Shown here: in pieces, positions 16,380-25,124 of the stretch
Position numbering within the stretch: position 1 is the stretch's first letter
How the letters are laid out: every line of letters begins with the position of its first letter
Assembly: GCA_016195025.1 (NCBI GenBank)
Contig: JACQAL010000043.1
Coordinates: 1 to 64,000 of the forward strand
Length of the DNA: 64,000 nucleotides
Origin: Bacteroidota bacterium
Lineage (GTDB): Bacteria > Bacteroidota > Bacteroidia > Palsa-948
Reading direction: 5' to 3'
Notes under the pieces: model-generated
The model's database searches: none
The model's input: the letters and a program-made list of their open reading frames with translations, nothing else
What the model was told of the DNA's origin: nothing
Translations under genes and position numbers: made by a program

Positions 16380-17426
16380 ATGAAAAAATATTTTATTGCG
16401 GGAATTTTTTTTCTCTCGGCAGCCGTTTTCTCTTTTGGCCAGGATGTTCACTTTTCCCAGTACAACCTCACTCCCCTTGTAATTAATCCTGCGCAGGCGG
16501 GCGCGTACAAAAATTTCGAGGCGATTATTAATTATAAAAATCAATGGACGAGCATTTCGCCCAACGCCTATAAAACCATGATGGTTGAAGCCGATGGGCG
16601 CTTCAAACAAAAACAGTGGAAAACAAAATGGCTGGCAGGAGGAATTAATTTTTATACCGATAAAGCCGGTGACGGAAATATGAAAACAAATTCTGTGAGC
16701 GGTTCTTTCGGCTATCACACGCAGTTGAATGACCAGAATACTTTAGGCGGCTGCTTAATGGCTGGCTTTACCGGCAGAAGCATTGATTATACCAAATTGC
16801 AATGGGATGAGCAATATCAAAACGGTTCTTATAGTTCAAGCAATCCAAGCGGAGAAACAGTAAATCAAACCAGCAATAAATTCGGTTATCCCGATTTTGG
16901 AATGGGAATTCTTTACCAATACAACAAAGGGCAAATGTATTCCACTGCGAACGATATGTTTATCATTCATAGCGGGCTTTCTTTATTTCATTTGAACAAA
17001 CCCAAATATTCTTTTTACGGAAACACCGATGAAAAACTTTATGTGAAAGTTATCGGGCATGTAGATGCAATCATTGGAATAAAAAATACAAACTTTGCTG
17101 TTGTTCCCGGATTTTTATACATGGGGCAAGGACCTTCGCATGAAGTTCTTCCCGGTTGCTATTTCCGTTACATGCTTCGCGAAGAATCTAAATTCACCGG
17201 CTATGTAAAGGGGGCGTCTATAATGGTAGGAACTCATCTCCGCGTGAAAGATGCGTTCATTCCCTCTGTTCAGCTTGAAGTGGCAGAATATACTCTCGGA
17301 ATCAGTTACGATATGAACGTTTCAGGATTGAAGACAGCAACATCAGGCAAAGGCGGCTTTGAAATTTCATTACGCTATGGAAATCCGAACCCGTTCCTTT
17401 ACAAATCGGCAGCAAGCTTCCAGTAA
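16380..17426 (+). CDS. PorP/SprF family type IX secretion outer-membrane protein
   Basis: 348 residues. The signal peptide ends near AVFSFGQ. The mature start DVHFSQYNLTPLVINPAQAGAY is the diagnostic PorP/SprF opening, followed by repeating amphipathic beta strands of an outer-membrane barrel. Family members accompany T9SS secretion, often as partners of giant type B cargo such as SprB. The window contains several T9SS cargo genes but none adjacent, so its partner is not evident. A weak TTTG-N19-CATCTTTA promoter precedes it, and a terminator follows at 17448-17483. Confidence 0.93.
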   Translation: MKKYFIAGIFFLSAAVFSFGQDVHFSQYNLTPLVINPAQAGAYKNFEAIINYKNQWTSISPNAYKTMMVEADGRFKQKQWKTKWLAGGINFYTDKAGDGNMKTNSVSGSFGYHTQLNDQNTLGGCLMAGFTGRSIDYTKLQWDEQYQNGSYSSSNPSGETVNQTSNKFGYPDFGMGILYQYNKGQMYSTANDMFIIHSGLSLFHLNKPKYSFYGNTDEKLYVKVIGHVDAIIGIKNTNFAVVPGFLYMGQGPSHEVLPGCYFRYMLREESKFTGYVKGASIMVGTHLRVKDAFIPSVQLEVAEYTLGISYDMNVSGLKTATSGKGGFEISLRYGNPNPFLYKSAASFQ

Positions 17427-17447
17427 GAACTTTTTTCTGTTTGAAAG

Positions 17448-17483
17448 AAACCCTCATCGTTAATAAACTTTGAGGGTTTTTTA
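17448..17483 (+). terminator. Intrinsic terminator after porP/sprF
   Basis: AAACCCTCA pairs with TGAGGGTTT across a 14-base loop, followed by TTTATTTC. Confidence 0.8.
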
Positions 17484-17511
17484 TTTCTTCAATTCGCTGC
17501 GCGTATTACAT

Positions 17512-17579
17512 TTGCAAGCCACGAATTTCACTAATTAACGAAAAAAATAATTAGTGATAATTCGTGTAATTAGTGGCTT
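17512..17579. repeat. Imperfect inverted repeat (ACTAATTA/TAATTAGTG type) before sdhC
   Basis: AAGCCAC and GTGGCTT bracket inner CACTAATTA and TAATTAGTG arms, plus a second TAATTAGTGG. The right end touches the sdhC start codon, so transcripts entering sdhC would carry this hairpin in the leader. No -7 element was found for sdhC. Confidence 0.6.
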
Positions 17580-18263
17580 ATGACAATTGACCAATTCATC
17601 AATTCCAGTTTAGGCAGAAAAGCAGTGATGTCGCTCACCGGACTTTTTCTCATTGTGTTTTTATGTGAACATCTTTACGGAAATCTTCTTCTTTATTATA
17701 ATGATGGCGGAGCAGCGTTTATCGAATATTCTCACACGCTTGTTCACAGCATCCTTATTAGAACAGTTGAAGTTGTTTTGTTTGCAGCAATAATCATCCA
17801 TGTGGTGCAGGCAATTTATCTCACGAAACAAAATTCAGATGCGCGACCGGTAAAATATGCAATGCACAAAACAAATGAAACATCTTCGTGGTTTTCGCGC
17901 AATATGGGAATTACAGGAAGCGTGATTTTATTTTTCATCGTTGTTCACCTCAACCATTTTTTTGTTCCGTATAGAATTACAGATGCCGTTGGTGGCGAAG
18001 GGCAAATGAATGTTGCACAAATGGTGAAGGATGGATTTCACAACGGATGGTTTGTTTTGCTCTATGTAACTTCCTGTTTGTTTCTCGCTTTTCATCTCAA
18101 TCACGGTTTTCAATCCGCATTTCGTTCTCTCGGATTGAACAATAAAAAATATCACAAACTGATTTCTCTCACAGGAAGTTTTTTTGCGTTCGGAATTGTG
18201 TTTGTTGGCTTCGCAAGCATTCCTGTTTTATTTTACTTCGGCATTGCCGGAAATACTTTTTAA
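17580..18263 (+). CDS. sdhC: Succinate dehydrogenase cytochrome b subunit
   Basis: 227 residues with five predicted membrane helices and spaced membrane histidines (in CEHLYGN, IIIHVVQA, VVHLNHFF and FHLNHGF), as in the single-subunit dihaem anchor of B-type succinate:quinone oxidoreductases. It anchors SdhAB and passes electrons to menaquinone. It is first of the sdhCAB operon, with sdhA starting 3 bases after its stop. Confidence 0.92.
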   Translation: MTIDQFINSSLGRKAVMSLTGLFLIVFLCEHLYGNLLLYYNDGGAAFIEYSHTLVHSILIRTVEVVLFAAIIIHVVQAIYLTKQNSDARPVKYAMHKTNETSSWFSRNMGITGSVILFFIVVHLNHFFVPYRITDAVGGEGQMNVAQMVKDGFHNGWFVLLYVTSCLFLAFHLNHGFQSAFRSLGLNNKKYHKLISLTGSFFAFGIVFVGFASIPVLFYFGIAGNTF

Positions 18264-18266
18264 TTT

Positions 18267-20249
18267 ATGTCTGAAAAATTAAAGTCAAAAATACCAAGCG
18301 GACATCTCGAAACAAAGTGGACAAACTATAAATCCACTGTTCCGCTCGTAAATCCTGCCAACAAAAGAAGTTTGGAAATTATTGTGGTCGGTTCAGGGCT
18401 TGCGGGTTCTTCTGCTGCCGCTTCGCTTGCTGAACTTGGTTACAAAGTAAAATGTTTTTGCTTCCAGGATTCTCCGAGGCGCGCGCATTCTATCGCGGCA
18501 CAGGGCGGAATCAACGCGGCAAAAAATTATCAGAACGATGGCGATTCGGTTTACAGATTATTTTACGATACAATTAAAGGCGGAGATTACAGAGCGAGAG
18601 AAGGAAATGTTTACCGCCTTGCGGAAGTTTCTTCCAACATTATTGACCAATGCGTGGCGCAGGGAGTTCCGTTCGCGCGTGAGTATGGCGGATATCTGAG
18701 CAACCGTTCATTCGGTGGAACGCAGGTGCAACGAACTTTTTACGCAGCAGGACAAACCGGACAACAACTTTTGCTCGGAGCATATTCTGCTCTCGAAAGA
18801 CAAGTTGGACTCGGAACTGTAAAAATGTTTTCACGCCACGAAATGCTGGAAGTGGTGGTGATTGACGGAAAGGCAAGAGGAATTATTGCGCGCGATCTGA
18901 TTTCCGGAAAACTGGAAAGGCATTTCGGTCACGCGGTTCTTCTCTGCACGGGCGGCTATGGAAATGTTTTTTATCTCTCAACAAATGCGATGGGCTGCAA
19001 TGTAACCGCAAACTGGAAAGCGCATAAGAAAGGTGCCTTCTTCGGAAATCCCTGCTACACGCAAATTCATCCGACTTGCATTCCTGTTTCCGGTGACCAT
19101 CAATCAAAATTAACTTTGATGAGCGAATCCCTTCGCAACGATGGACGAATCTGGGTTCCGAAAACAAAAAGCGATACCAGAAAAGCAAATGAAATTCCTG
19201 AAGACGAACGCGATTATTATTTGGAGAGAAGATATCCCGCCTTCGGAAATTTAGTTCCGCGCGATGTAGCTTCGCGTGCTGCGAAAGAAAGATGCGATGA
19301 AGGATTTGGCGTTGGCGCTTCGAAAATGGCGGTGTATCTCGATTTCGCTTCCGCCTATGAGCGCTACGGAAAAACTCAGGCGAACAAAACAAATCTTCAT
19401 AATCCAACGGCAGAAAAAATTATTTCTCTTGGCAAAGAAATCGTCAAAGAAAAATATGGAAATCTTTTCGAGATGTATGAAAAAATTACGGGAGAAAATC
19501 CATACGAAGTTCCGATGCGGATTTATCCTGCCGTGCATTATGTGATGGGCGGGTTGTGGGTTGATTACGATTTGATGACGACCGTTCCCGGAATGTACGC
19601 ACTGGGCGAAGCAAATTTTTCCGACCACGGTGCGAATCGTCTCGGTGCTTCTGCGCTTATGCAGGGATTGGCTGACGGATATTTTGTGATTCCCTATACA
19701 ATCGGTTCGTATCTCTCTTCTGAAATCCGCACGAAAGCAATTTCCACCGAGTACGAAGCGTTTGCGGAAGCAGAGAAAAAAGTTCAGGAAAATATTGATA
19801 CGCTGATGAACATTCGCGGAACAAAATCAGTTGACCATTTTCATAAACGCCTCGGAAAAATAATGTGGGATAAATGCGGAATGGGACGCAACGCGAAAGG
19901 TTTGACCGAAGCGATTTCAGAAATAAAAAATCTCCGCGAAGAATTCTGGAAAGATGTGCGCATTCCCGGAATACAAAATGAATTAAATCCCGAACTGGAA
20001 AAAGCAGGACGTGTGGCAGATTTTCTCGAACTCGGTGAACTGATGTGCAAAGATGCGCTTCATCGCAATGAAAGTTGTGGCGGGCATTTCCGCGAGGAAT
20101 ACCAAACCGAAGACGGAGAAGCAAAACGCGATGATGAAAATTTTACTTATGCGGCCGCCTGGGAATTTAAAAATGTTGGAGAGTGGGAATTGAATAAAGA
20201 AGATTTGAATTTTGAAGTTGTTCATCCAACGCAAAGAAGTTACAAGTAA
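18267..20249 (+). CDS. sdhA: Succinate dehydrogenase/fumarate reductase flavoprotein subunit
   Basis: 660 residues. The Rossmann motif [14 protein letters not shown] lies at about 38-51. FAD is bound covalently through His74 in [11 protein letters not shown]. Substrate-site motifs include [15 protein letters not shown] and the [20 protein letters not shown] segment. It oxidises succinate to fumarate in the TCA cycle. The long form, with extended N-terminus and C-terminal helical domain, matches the B-type enzymes of Bacteroidota. It sits between sdhC and sdhB. Confidence 0.96.
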   Translation: MSEKLKSKIPSGHLETKWTNYKSTVPLVNPANKRSLEIIVVGSGLAGSSAAASLAELGYKVKCFCFQDSPRRAHSIAAQGGINAAKNYQNDGDSVYRLFYDTIKGGDYRAREGNVYRLAEVSSNIIDQCVAQGVPFAREYGGYLSNRSFGGTQVQRTFYAAGQTGQQLLLGAYSALERQVGLGTVKMFSRHEMLEVVVIDGKARGIIARDLISGKLERHFGHAVLLCTGGYGNVFYLSTNAMGCNVTANWKAHKKGAFFGNPCYTQIHPTCIPVSGDHQSKLTLMSESLRNDGRIWVPKTKSDTRKANEIPEDERDYYLERRYPAFGNLVPRDVASRAAKERCDEGFGVGASKMAVYLDFASAYERYGKTQANKTNLHNPTAEKIISLGKEIVKEKYGNLFEMYEKITGENPYEVPMRIYPAVHYVMGGLWVDYDLMTTVPGMYALGEANFSDHGANRLGASALMQGLADGYFVIPYTIGSYLSSEIRTKAISTEYEAFAEAEKKVQENIDTLMNIRGTKSVDHFHKRLGKIMWDKCGMGRNAKGLTEAISEIKNLREEFWKDVRIPGIQNELNPELEKAGRVADFLELGELMCKDALHRNESCGGHFREEYQTEDGEAKRDDENFTYAAAWEFKNVGEWELNKEDLNFEVVHPTQRSYK

Positions 20250-20251
20250 TG

Positions 20252-20280
20252 CGTCATTGCGAGCGAAGCGAAGCAATCTC
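20252..20280. repeat. GTCATTGCGAGCGAAGCGAAGCAATC-type dispersed repeat
   Basis: The sdhA-sdhB gap contains a GC-rich element around CATTGCGAGCGAAGC and GAAGCAATCTC, whose ends (ATTGC/GCAAT) are complementary. This phrase is, from memory, a common dispersed intergenic repeat in many bacteria. It differs clearly in composition from its flanks and can form a hairpin within the sdh mRNA. Confidence 0.7.
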
Positions 20281-20306
20281 ACAATTGACAAAAAAGAAAA
20301 TATAAT

Positions 20307-21050
20307 ATGAATCTTACTCTCAAAGTCTGGCGGCAAAAAAATAAATCCGACAAAGGCGGATTCGCCACTTATGCGGTTGATGGAATTTCCGAGGACATGT
20401 CTTTTCTAGAAATGTTCGATGTGCTGAATGAGCGCCTCATCGCGAAAGGTGAAGAGCCAATCGCTTTCGACCACGATTGCCGCGAGGGAATTTGCGGAAT
20501 GTGTTCGATGTTTATCAATGGCCGCGCGCACGGGCCGAACAAAGGAACAACAACCTGCCAACTGCACATGCGCTTTTTCAAAGACGGAGATACGATTGTT
20601 GTGGAACCGTGGAGAGCGAAAGGATTTCCGGTGATAAAAGATTTGGTGGTTGACCGCACCGCGTTCGACCGCATTATGGCGGCAGGCGGATTTGTTTCCG
20701 TGAGCACCGGCAACGCAAAAGACGCAAATAATATTCCCATTCCGAAACCGGATGCGGATGAAGCATTTGGCGCTGCCGCTTGCATTGGCTGCGGAGCGTG
20801 CGTGGCTTCGTGCAAAAATTCCGCTGCGATGCTTTTTGTTTCAGCAAAAGTTTCTCAACTCGCGCTTCTTCCTCAGGGACAAGTGGAAAGAAAACAACGC
20901 GTGCAAAGCATGGTGGCGCAGATGGACGAAGAAGGATTCGGCAACTGCACAATGACCGGCTCCTGCGAAGCGGATTGTCCGAAAGAAATTTCCATCCTGC
21001 ATATTGCGAGGATGAACAGAGAATATATGATGTCAAACATAATCGAATAA
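20307..21050 (+). CDS. sdhB: Succinate dehydrogenase iron-sulfur subunit
   Basis: 247 residues. The [2Fe-2S] ligands are Cys58, Cys63, Cys66 and Cys84. The C-terminal ferredoxin fold has [11 protein letters not shown] (Cys159, 162, 165, 169) and the [11 protein letters not shown] group (Cys214, 220, 224) for the [4Fe-4S] and [3Fe-4S] clusters. It carries electrons from SdhA to the membrane subunit. The 57-base gap after sdhA holds the dispersed repeat at 20252-20280. Confidence 0.95.
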   Translation: MNLTLKVWRQKNKSDKGGFATYAVDGISEDMSFLEMFDVLNERLIAKGEEPIAFDHDCREGICGMCSMFINGRAHGPNKGTTTCQLHMRFFKDGDTIVVEPWRAKGFPVIKDLVVDRTAFDRIMAAGGFVSVSTGNAKDANNIPIPKPDADEAFGAAACIGCGACVASCKNSAAMLFVSAKVSQLALLPQGQVERKQRVQSMVAQMDEEGFGNCTMTGSCEADCPKEISILHIARMNREYMMSNIIE

Positions 21051-21053
21051 AAA

Positions 21054-21383
21054 ATGGACGCACACAACATCACCACCGCATTTCAATTAGACGGATTTCA
21101 GATTACAAAAAATCTCGGAATCGTAAGAGGAATTACCGTTCGCTCGCGCAGTGTGCTCGGAAATATTGGCGCGGGATTTCAGGCGCTGGTGGGCGGAAAT
21201 ATTTCCATTTACACCGAGCTCTGCGAGAAGGCGCGCATCGAAGCGTTTGAAATTATGATTCGCCACGCAGAACAAATCGGAGCGAATGCAATTATCGGAA
21301 TGCGCTACGATGCCAATGAAGTTTCAGCGGGAATCACGGAAGTTCTCTGCTATGGAACTGCGGTTGTGGTTGAGAAAGCATAG
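21054..21383 (+). CDS. YbjQ/UPF0145 family protein
   Basis: 109 residues, full length. The family pattern is readable: LGIVRGITVRSRS, then EAFEIMIRHAEQIGANAIIGMRYD and a closing VLCYGTAVVVE. Members form pentameric rings and have been called heavy-metal-binding domains, but their function is unsettled. It starts 3 bases after sdhB stops and is probably cotranscribed with it. Confidence 0.88.
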   Translation: MDAHNITTAFQLDGFQITKNLGIVRGITVRSRSVLGNIGAGFQALVGGNISIYTELCEKARIEAFEIMIRHAEQIGANAIIGMRYDANEVSAGITEVLCYGTAVVVEKA

Positions 21384-21387
21384 TTCT

Positions 21388-21395
21388 TATTTTTG
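21388..21395 (+). promoter_or_regulatory. -7 element abutting the TMTC-like gene (leaderless candidate)
   Basis: TATTTTTG ends only 3 bases before the ATG at 21399. Confidence 0.45.
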
Positions 21396-21398
21396 CTT

Positions 21399-23321
21399 AT
21401 GGCAAAGCCGAAGCAAAAAGTTCTTCCTTCTCAGAATTTATATTCCAACAATTTTTTATCGGGATATGAGAAATATTTTCTGCCGATAGTTATTGCGATT
21501 ACTTTCATTTGCTTTTTTCCTTCTCTCCAAGATAAATTCACCAATCTTGACGACACAAATTATATTATAGACAACCCGGTTGTCAAAAATATAAACGCGG
21601 AAAATATAAAAGCAATTTTTTCTAAGCAGTTCGTGGGAAATTACCAGCCGCTTACAATGCTGAGTTATATGGTTGATTATAAATTTTTCGGACTGAATCC
21701 TTTCGGCTGGCATTTGATAAATTTGATTTTTTATTTGCTCTGTGTCGCGCTTGTTTTTCTTATTGCTGAAAAATTTTCTGCGCACAAACCCATAGCTTTT
21801 ATTACTTCTCTGCTGTTCGGAATTCATACGCTTCACGTAGAATCTGTAACCTGGATTTCAGAAAGGAAAGATGTGCTGTATGGATTTTTATTTTTGTGGT
21901 CGCTCTACTTATATATATTGCATGCGAAGCAGGATAAAAGATTCAGTAAATATTTTTTCTTCTCTCTTTTTCTTTTTGTCTTATCTATTTTGTCAAAGGC
22001 GCAGGCAGTTGTTTTGCCTGTGCTTTTTTTCGCGGTAGATTTTTTGATGAATAGAAGGTTTGATAAAAAACTTTTCATAGAAAAAATTCCATTCTTTGCT
22101 TTGGCTTTTATTTTCGGATTCATTGCAATAAAAGTCCAAGGGAAAGCAGGCGCGATGCAAACCTTCCAGTATTTTCCTTTTTACGAACGGATCCTTTTCT
22201 CCTGCTACGCACTGATGACTTACCTGCATAAAATGATTTTGCCTGTAAATCTTTCGTGCTTCTATCCATATCCGGAAACGAATGATAAAATAAATACTGT
22301 GTGGGTTTATTTGAGTCCGGTTGTTTTGCTTGCGATTGCGTTTCTCATATGGAAATTTTTCAGAAGAGAAAAAATTGTTCTATTTGGATTTGCCTTTTTT
22401 CTCATCACAATTATTTTGGTTCTGCAATTACTTCCCATTGGCGATGCATTGTATGCCGACCGCTATACTTTCATTCCTTCCATCGGAATATTTTTTATTG
22501 CTTCTAACTATTTAGTTCCGCATTTAAAAAATAGAATTGTCCTGACGATTGCTTCAGGATATTTATTGTTCTTTTCTTATTTAACTTTTCGGCGAACAAA
22601 AATCTGGCACGACAGCATTACTCTTTATGCCGATGCAATCAATCATGGCTATAAAGCTGCGATCATTTACAACAATCGCGGAGCAGTTTTATCTGACTCA
22701 AGTAGGAATGAAGAGGCGCTGAAAGATTTTACTTCTCTGGTTGAACTTAAACCGCGCTATCCGAACGGATGGAGAAATAAAGGTTTGGTAGAAGAGCGCC
22801 TTAAAAATTTTGATGAGGCGATAAAATCTTATACCGAAGAAATAAAATATTATCCGGACGACACAAAAAATTATTTGAGCCGCGGAACAATTTATGTCAA
22901 TCGGAATGATTTTGAAAATGCAATTAAAGATTTTTCAAAGATGATTGGGCTTAATCCGAACAGCGGAGAAGGATATTACGCGCGTTCGGAAGCTCTCGGC
23001 AAAAGTGGAAAATTAAATGAAGCACTTGCTGATATTAATAAAGCAATAGAATTTTCTCCTGACAACGGACAGGCATATAACAATCGCGGAATTATTTTTT
23101 CTATGAGCGGAAGATATCAGGAAGCAGTAAATGATTTTACAAAATCACTTCAACTTAAACCGGGTAATACAGGCGCATATACAAACCGGGCGCTTGCCTA
23201 TAAAGGGATGAAAAAATATTCTGAAGCACTTCAGGATATGATGACAGCAAAAGAAAAAGGAATTGCAGTGGATGAAAATTCCATTAGCGAATTAAAAAAT
23301 CTGGCGGCAAAAAATCAATGA
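21399..23321 (+). CDS. TMTC-like membrane protein with C-terminal TPRs
   Basis: 640 residues. The N-terminal two-thirds has about ten membrane helices with FTNLDDTNYIIDNP after the first, HLINLIFYLLC, GIHTLHVESVTWISERKDVLYG and DALYADRYTFIPS. These match the TMTC/GT-C-like O-mannosyltransferase fold, in which an acidic loop after helix 1 binds the lipid-linked sugar. About six TPRs follow (roughly 420-625; NRGAVLSDSSRNEEALKDF and similar). The product is likely an inner-membrane protein glycosyltransferase acting in the periplasm. The acceptor is unknown; T9SS cargo is a guess. The 3' end overlaps the FKBP gene by 7 bases. Confidence 0.82.
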   Translation: MAKPKQKVLPSQNLYSNNFLSGYEKYFLPIVIAITFICFFPSLQDKFTNLDDTNYIIDNPVVKNINAENIKAIFSKQFVGNYQPLTMLSYMVDYKFFGLNPFGWHLINLIFYLLCVALVFLIAEKFSAHKPIAFITSLLFGIHTLHVESVTWISERKDVLYGFLFLWSLYLYILHAKQDKRFSKYFFFSLFLFVLSILSKAQAVVLPVLFFAVDFLMNRRFDKKLFIEKIPFFALAFIFGFIAIKVQGKAGAMQTFQYFPFYERILFSCYALMTYLHKMILPVNLSCFYPYPETNDKINTVWVYLSPVVLLAIAFLIWKFFRREKIVLFGFAFFLITIILVLQLLPIGDALYADRYTFIPSIGIFFIASNYLVPHLKNRIVLTIASGYLLFFSYLTFRRTKIWHDSITLYADAINHGYKAAIIYNNRGAVLSDSSRNEEALKDFTSLVELKPRYPNGWRNKGLVEERLKNFDEAIKSYTEEIKYYPDDTKNYLSRGTIYVNRNDFENAIKDFSKMIGLNPNSGEGYYARSEALGKSGKLNEALADINKAIEFSPDNGQAYNNRGIIFSMSGRYQEAVNDFTKSLQLKPGNTGAYTNRALAYKGMKKYSEALQDMMTAKEKGIAVDENSISELKNLAAKNQ

Positions 23322-23833
23322 TGATGTCCGCCCGGTCCGTGCACATGCCCGTGAGAAATTTCTTCAGCAGTAGCGGGGCGAACATTCAGCACTTCGCCTT
23401 TGAAATGCAATTCATGATCAGCCAGCGGATGATTGAAATCCATTTTCACATGTGCAGCAGTAACTTCTTTCACTTCTCCCTGCAATTGATTGCCGTGATT
23501 ATCATTCATGTGAAGCGTATTGCCTACACGAATCTCGTTCAAGTTTAATGTCCCGCTTTCATCTTTAAAAGAATCTATTGGAATATTCATCACATACTTT
23601 TCATTTCGTATTCCATAACCATTCGAAGCAGTAATAAAAAAATCGAACTTGTCGCCTGCTTTTTTTCCTGAAAGATTTTTTTCGAAATCAGGAAGCAATT
23701 TCCCCACTCCAAATAAAAATGTAAAAGGATTTGCCGAATCAGTTTTTTCAACCTGTGTTTCTTCGAGTGAAAGTCCCTTTCGTGCGGTGAGTGCATAACT
23801 AACTGACACCACTTTATTTTTTTCGATCGTCAT
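23315..23833 (-). CDS. SlyD-like FKBP-type peptidyl-prolyl cis-trans isomerase
   Basis: 172 residues from MTIEKNKVVS. Core FKBP strands frame an insert-in-flap domain: FLFGVGKLLPDFEKNLSGKK, then ASNGYGIRNE, NTLHMNDNHGNQLQGEV and DFNHPLADHELHF. The His/Gly-rich tail (SHGHVHGPGGHHH) resembles the nickel-binding tail of SlyD. It is probably a cytoplasmic folding helper and metal chaperone. The open frame extends to 23863, but the family starts at the chosen ATG. It is convergent with and overlaps the TMTC-like gene. Confidence 0.9.
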   Translation of the reverse strand: MTIEKNKVVSVSYALTARKGLSLEETQVEKTDSANPFTFLFGVGKLLPDFEKNLSGKKAGDKFDFFITASNGYGIRNEKYVMNIPIDSFKDESGTLNLNEIRVGNTLHMNDNHGNQLQGEVKEVTAAHVKMDFNHPLADHELHFKGEVLNVRPATAEEISHGHVHGPGGHHH

Positions 23834-23889
23834 AAAAAAATTTCTTCTTTGAAAGAAAAGCAAACAAATGCAAATAAGAGATGAAAATT

Positions 23890-24798
23890 TTAATGTTCAG
23901 GCATTACAAGCACATCGTTCTCAATGTCCTTTTGCTCTATAGGAGATTCGCCAATATATTTACCATCTTTATATAGGGCAATGCGCTCAAGATTTCCTTT
24001 GTCATTATAGATATAATCTTTTCCATCTATCAAACGGTAATTTCGAAAAAGACCGTCCTTGGAAACTCGTTTGTTAGTATTAAAAAGTTTTGCATAGCCG
24101 TTTCCATCAAAGGGCTTTTGTGCTTCGTTTGTTTTTTCAACTTTTATATCCACGATTTTAGTCGGCTCTTTGGATGAAGATACTTCAGTTTTGATAAATA
24201 CTCGGGCGGTTGGTTCATACACTTTTGTTTTCTCTGCATCGAGTGCACCATCATTGAAAATTTTTTCTTCTCTTTTATCGCCATTTTCATAATAGCCATC
24301 CCATTTCCCGTTTTCTTTCCCCTCTTTCATATTTCCTTTCATCATTAGTTGTCCATTTTCATAAAAGTATTTTTGCTCTCCTTCTCGTTTGCCACCATTG
24401 TTATAATTAAAATCCATAAATGTTTGTCCGTTTTCGTGATAGGATTTAAAAGTTCCTACCCATCTGTTATTTTTCCATTCTCCTTCTTCCGCCATGGAAC
24501 CGTTTTCGTTAAAAATTTTTGCGTAGCCGTTAGGACGGTTGTTGAAATAAGTTACCTCACATTTAATGCTGCCGCCCGGATAATATATTTTCCACATTCC
24601 ATTTTTCTTGCTATCGGCATAATGCCCTTCTTCTACTTTAGCATCGGAGGGATAATCCGGAAGTTTTTTTATGGTGTTGTAAATAATCCAATACCCTTGA
24701 CGGAGCCCTGAGCCATCCACTTTGTTTGTATCGAGTCCGGCAAAGGAAAACACCGGGCAGAAAAATAGCAGAGGAAGAAAAAATTTCTTAAAACTCAT
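23890..24798 (-). CDS. Secreted MORN/YwqK-type repeat protein
   Basis: 302 residues from MSFKKFFLPLLFF, a signal peptide ending near VFSFAG. It contains repeated G-x-Y/W-x-x-Y-x-N/G-G motifs (MWKIYYPGGSIKCE, GYAKIFNENGSMAEEGEW, KYFYENGQLMMKGNMKEG, WDGYYENGDKREE), as in MORN-like YwqK proteins. In other systems YwqK is named an antitoxin, but here the protein is exported, so a structural or surface role is more likely. The open frame to 24939 contains the promoter and lacks a signal, so it was trimmed. Confidence 0.8.
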   Translation of the reverse strand: MSFKKFFLPLLFFCPVFSFAGLDTNKVDGSGLRQGYWIIYNTIKKLPDYPSDAKVEEGHYADSKKNGMWKIYYPGGSIKCEVTYFNNRPNGYAKIFNENGSMAEEGEWKNNRWVGTFKSYHENGQTFMDFNYNNGGKREGEQKYFYENGQLMMKGNMKEGKENGKWDGYYENGDKREEKIFNDGALDAEKTKVYEPTARVFIKTEVSSSKEPTKIVDIKVEKTNEAQKPFDGNGYAKLFNTNKRVSKDGLFRNYRLIDGKDYIYNDKGNLERIALYKDGKYIGESPIEQKDIENDVLVMPEH

Positions 24799-24815
24799 TT
24801 TCAAAAATTTATATT

Positions 24816-24823
24816 CAAAGATA
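24816..24823 (-). promoter_or_regulatory. -7 element for the MORN-type gene
   Basis: Minus-strand TATCTTTG, 17 bases upstream of the chosen ATG; it supports that start over the longer frame. Confidence 0.45.
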
Positions 24824-24844
24824 TTATTTAATCTGCTCATAAAA

Positions 24845-24882
24845 TTAGAAACCCGATCTACCTTGTAAACCGGGTTTTCTAA
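24845..24882. other. Hairpin in the MORN-M28 intergenic region
   Basis: TTAGAAACCCG pairs with CGGGTTTTCTAA, with one bulged T, around a 15-base loop. It lies upstream of the MORN -7 element, so it is not in that gene's leader. It could be an operator or the remnant of a repeat. The rest of the 326-base gene-free stretch (24799-25124) is A/T-rich apart from the array at 25005-25076. Confidence 0.5.
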
Positions 24883-25004
24883 CATCGCCATGAAACAAAC
24901 TGCTTCCAATAAAGGGAGCATTATTTTTAGATTAACCAAATTTTCTTTTATTGACAGCCAAATGTATGCTGTAAATTCAATTTGTCAAGGGGAAAATTTA
25001 GGTT

Positions 25005-25076
25005 TTAGACGAATGATGTGAATTCTTAGACGAATGCCCTAATATCTTCGATGAATTTTAATAGGGTTGACGAAAT
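25005..25076. repeat. Degenerate 21-nt-period array (TTAGACGA type), locus A
   Basis: TTAGACGAATG begins at 25005 and again at 25026; TTCGATGAAT follows at 25047 and TTGACGAAAT at 25067, giving spacings of 21, 21 and 20. It lies between the divergent MORN and M28 genes, ending 35 bases before the M28 -7 element. A second locus with the same motif and period is at 44710-44806. Confidence 0.7.
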
Positions 25077-25110
25077 AAATTATGATAAAACCTCATCAAA
25101 TATATTTTCT

Positions 25111-25118
25111 TAGGTTTG
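25111..25118 (+). promoter_or_regulatory. -7 element for the M28 peptidase (leaderless candidate)
   Basis: TAGGTTTG lies 6 bases before the ATG at 25125. No -33 box at 19 bases. Confidence 0.5.
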
Positions 25119-25124
25119 TAACGC

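Noticed and set aside
23890-24798. MORN/YwqK-type protein as the antitoxin of a toxin-antitoxin pair
   Set aside because: It has a signal peptide and no partner toxin beside it.
24845-24882. Hairpin as a riboswitch for the MORN gene
   Set aside because: It lies upstream of the predicted -7 element and so outside the transcript; no known aptamer motif was recognised.
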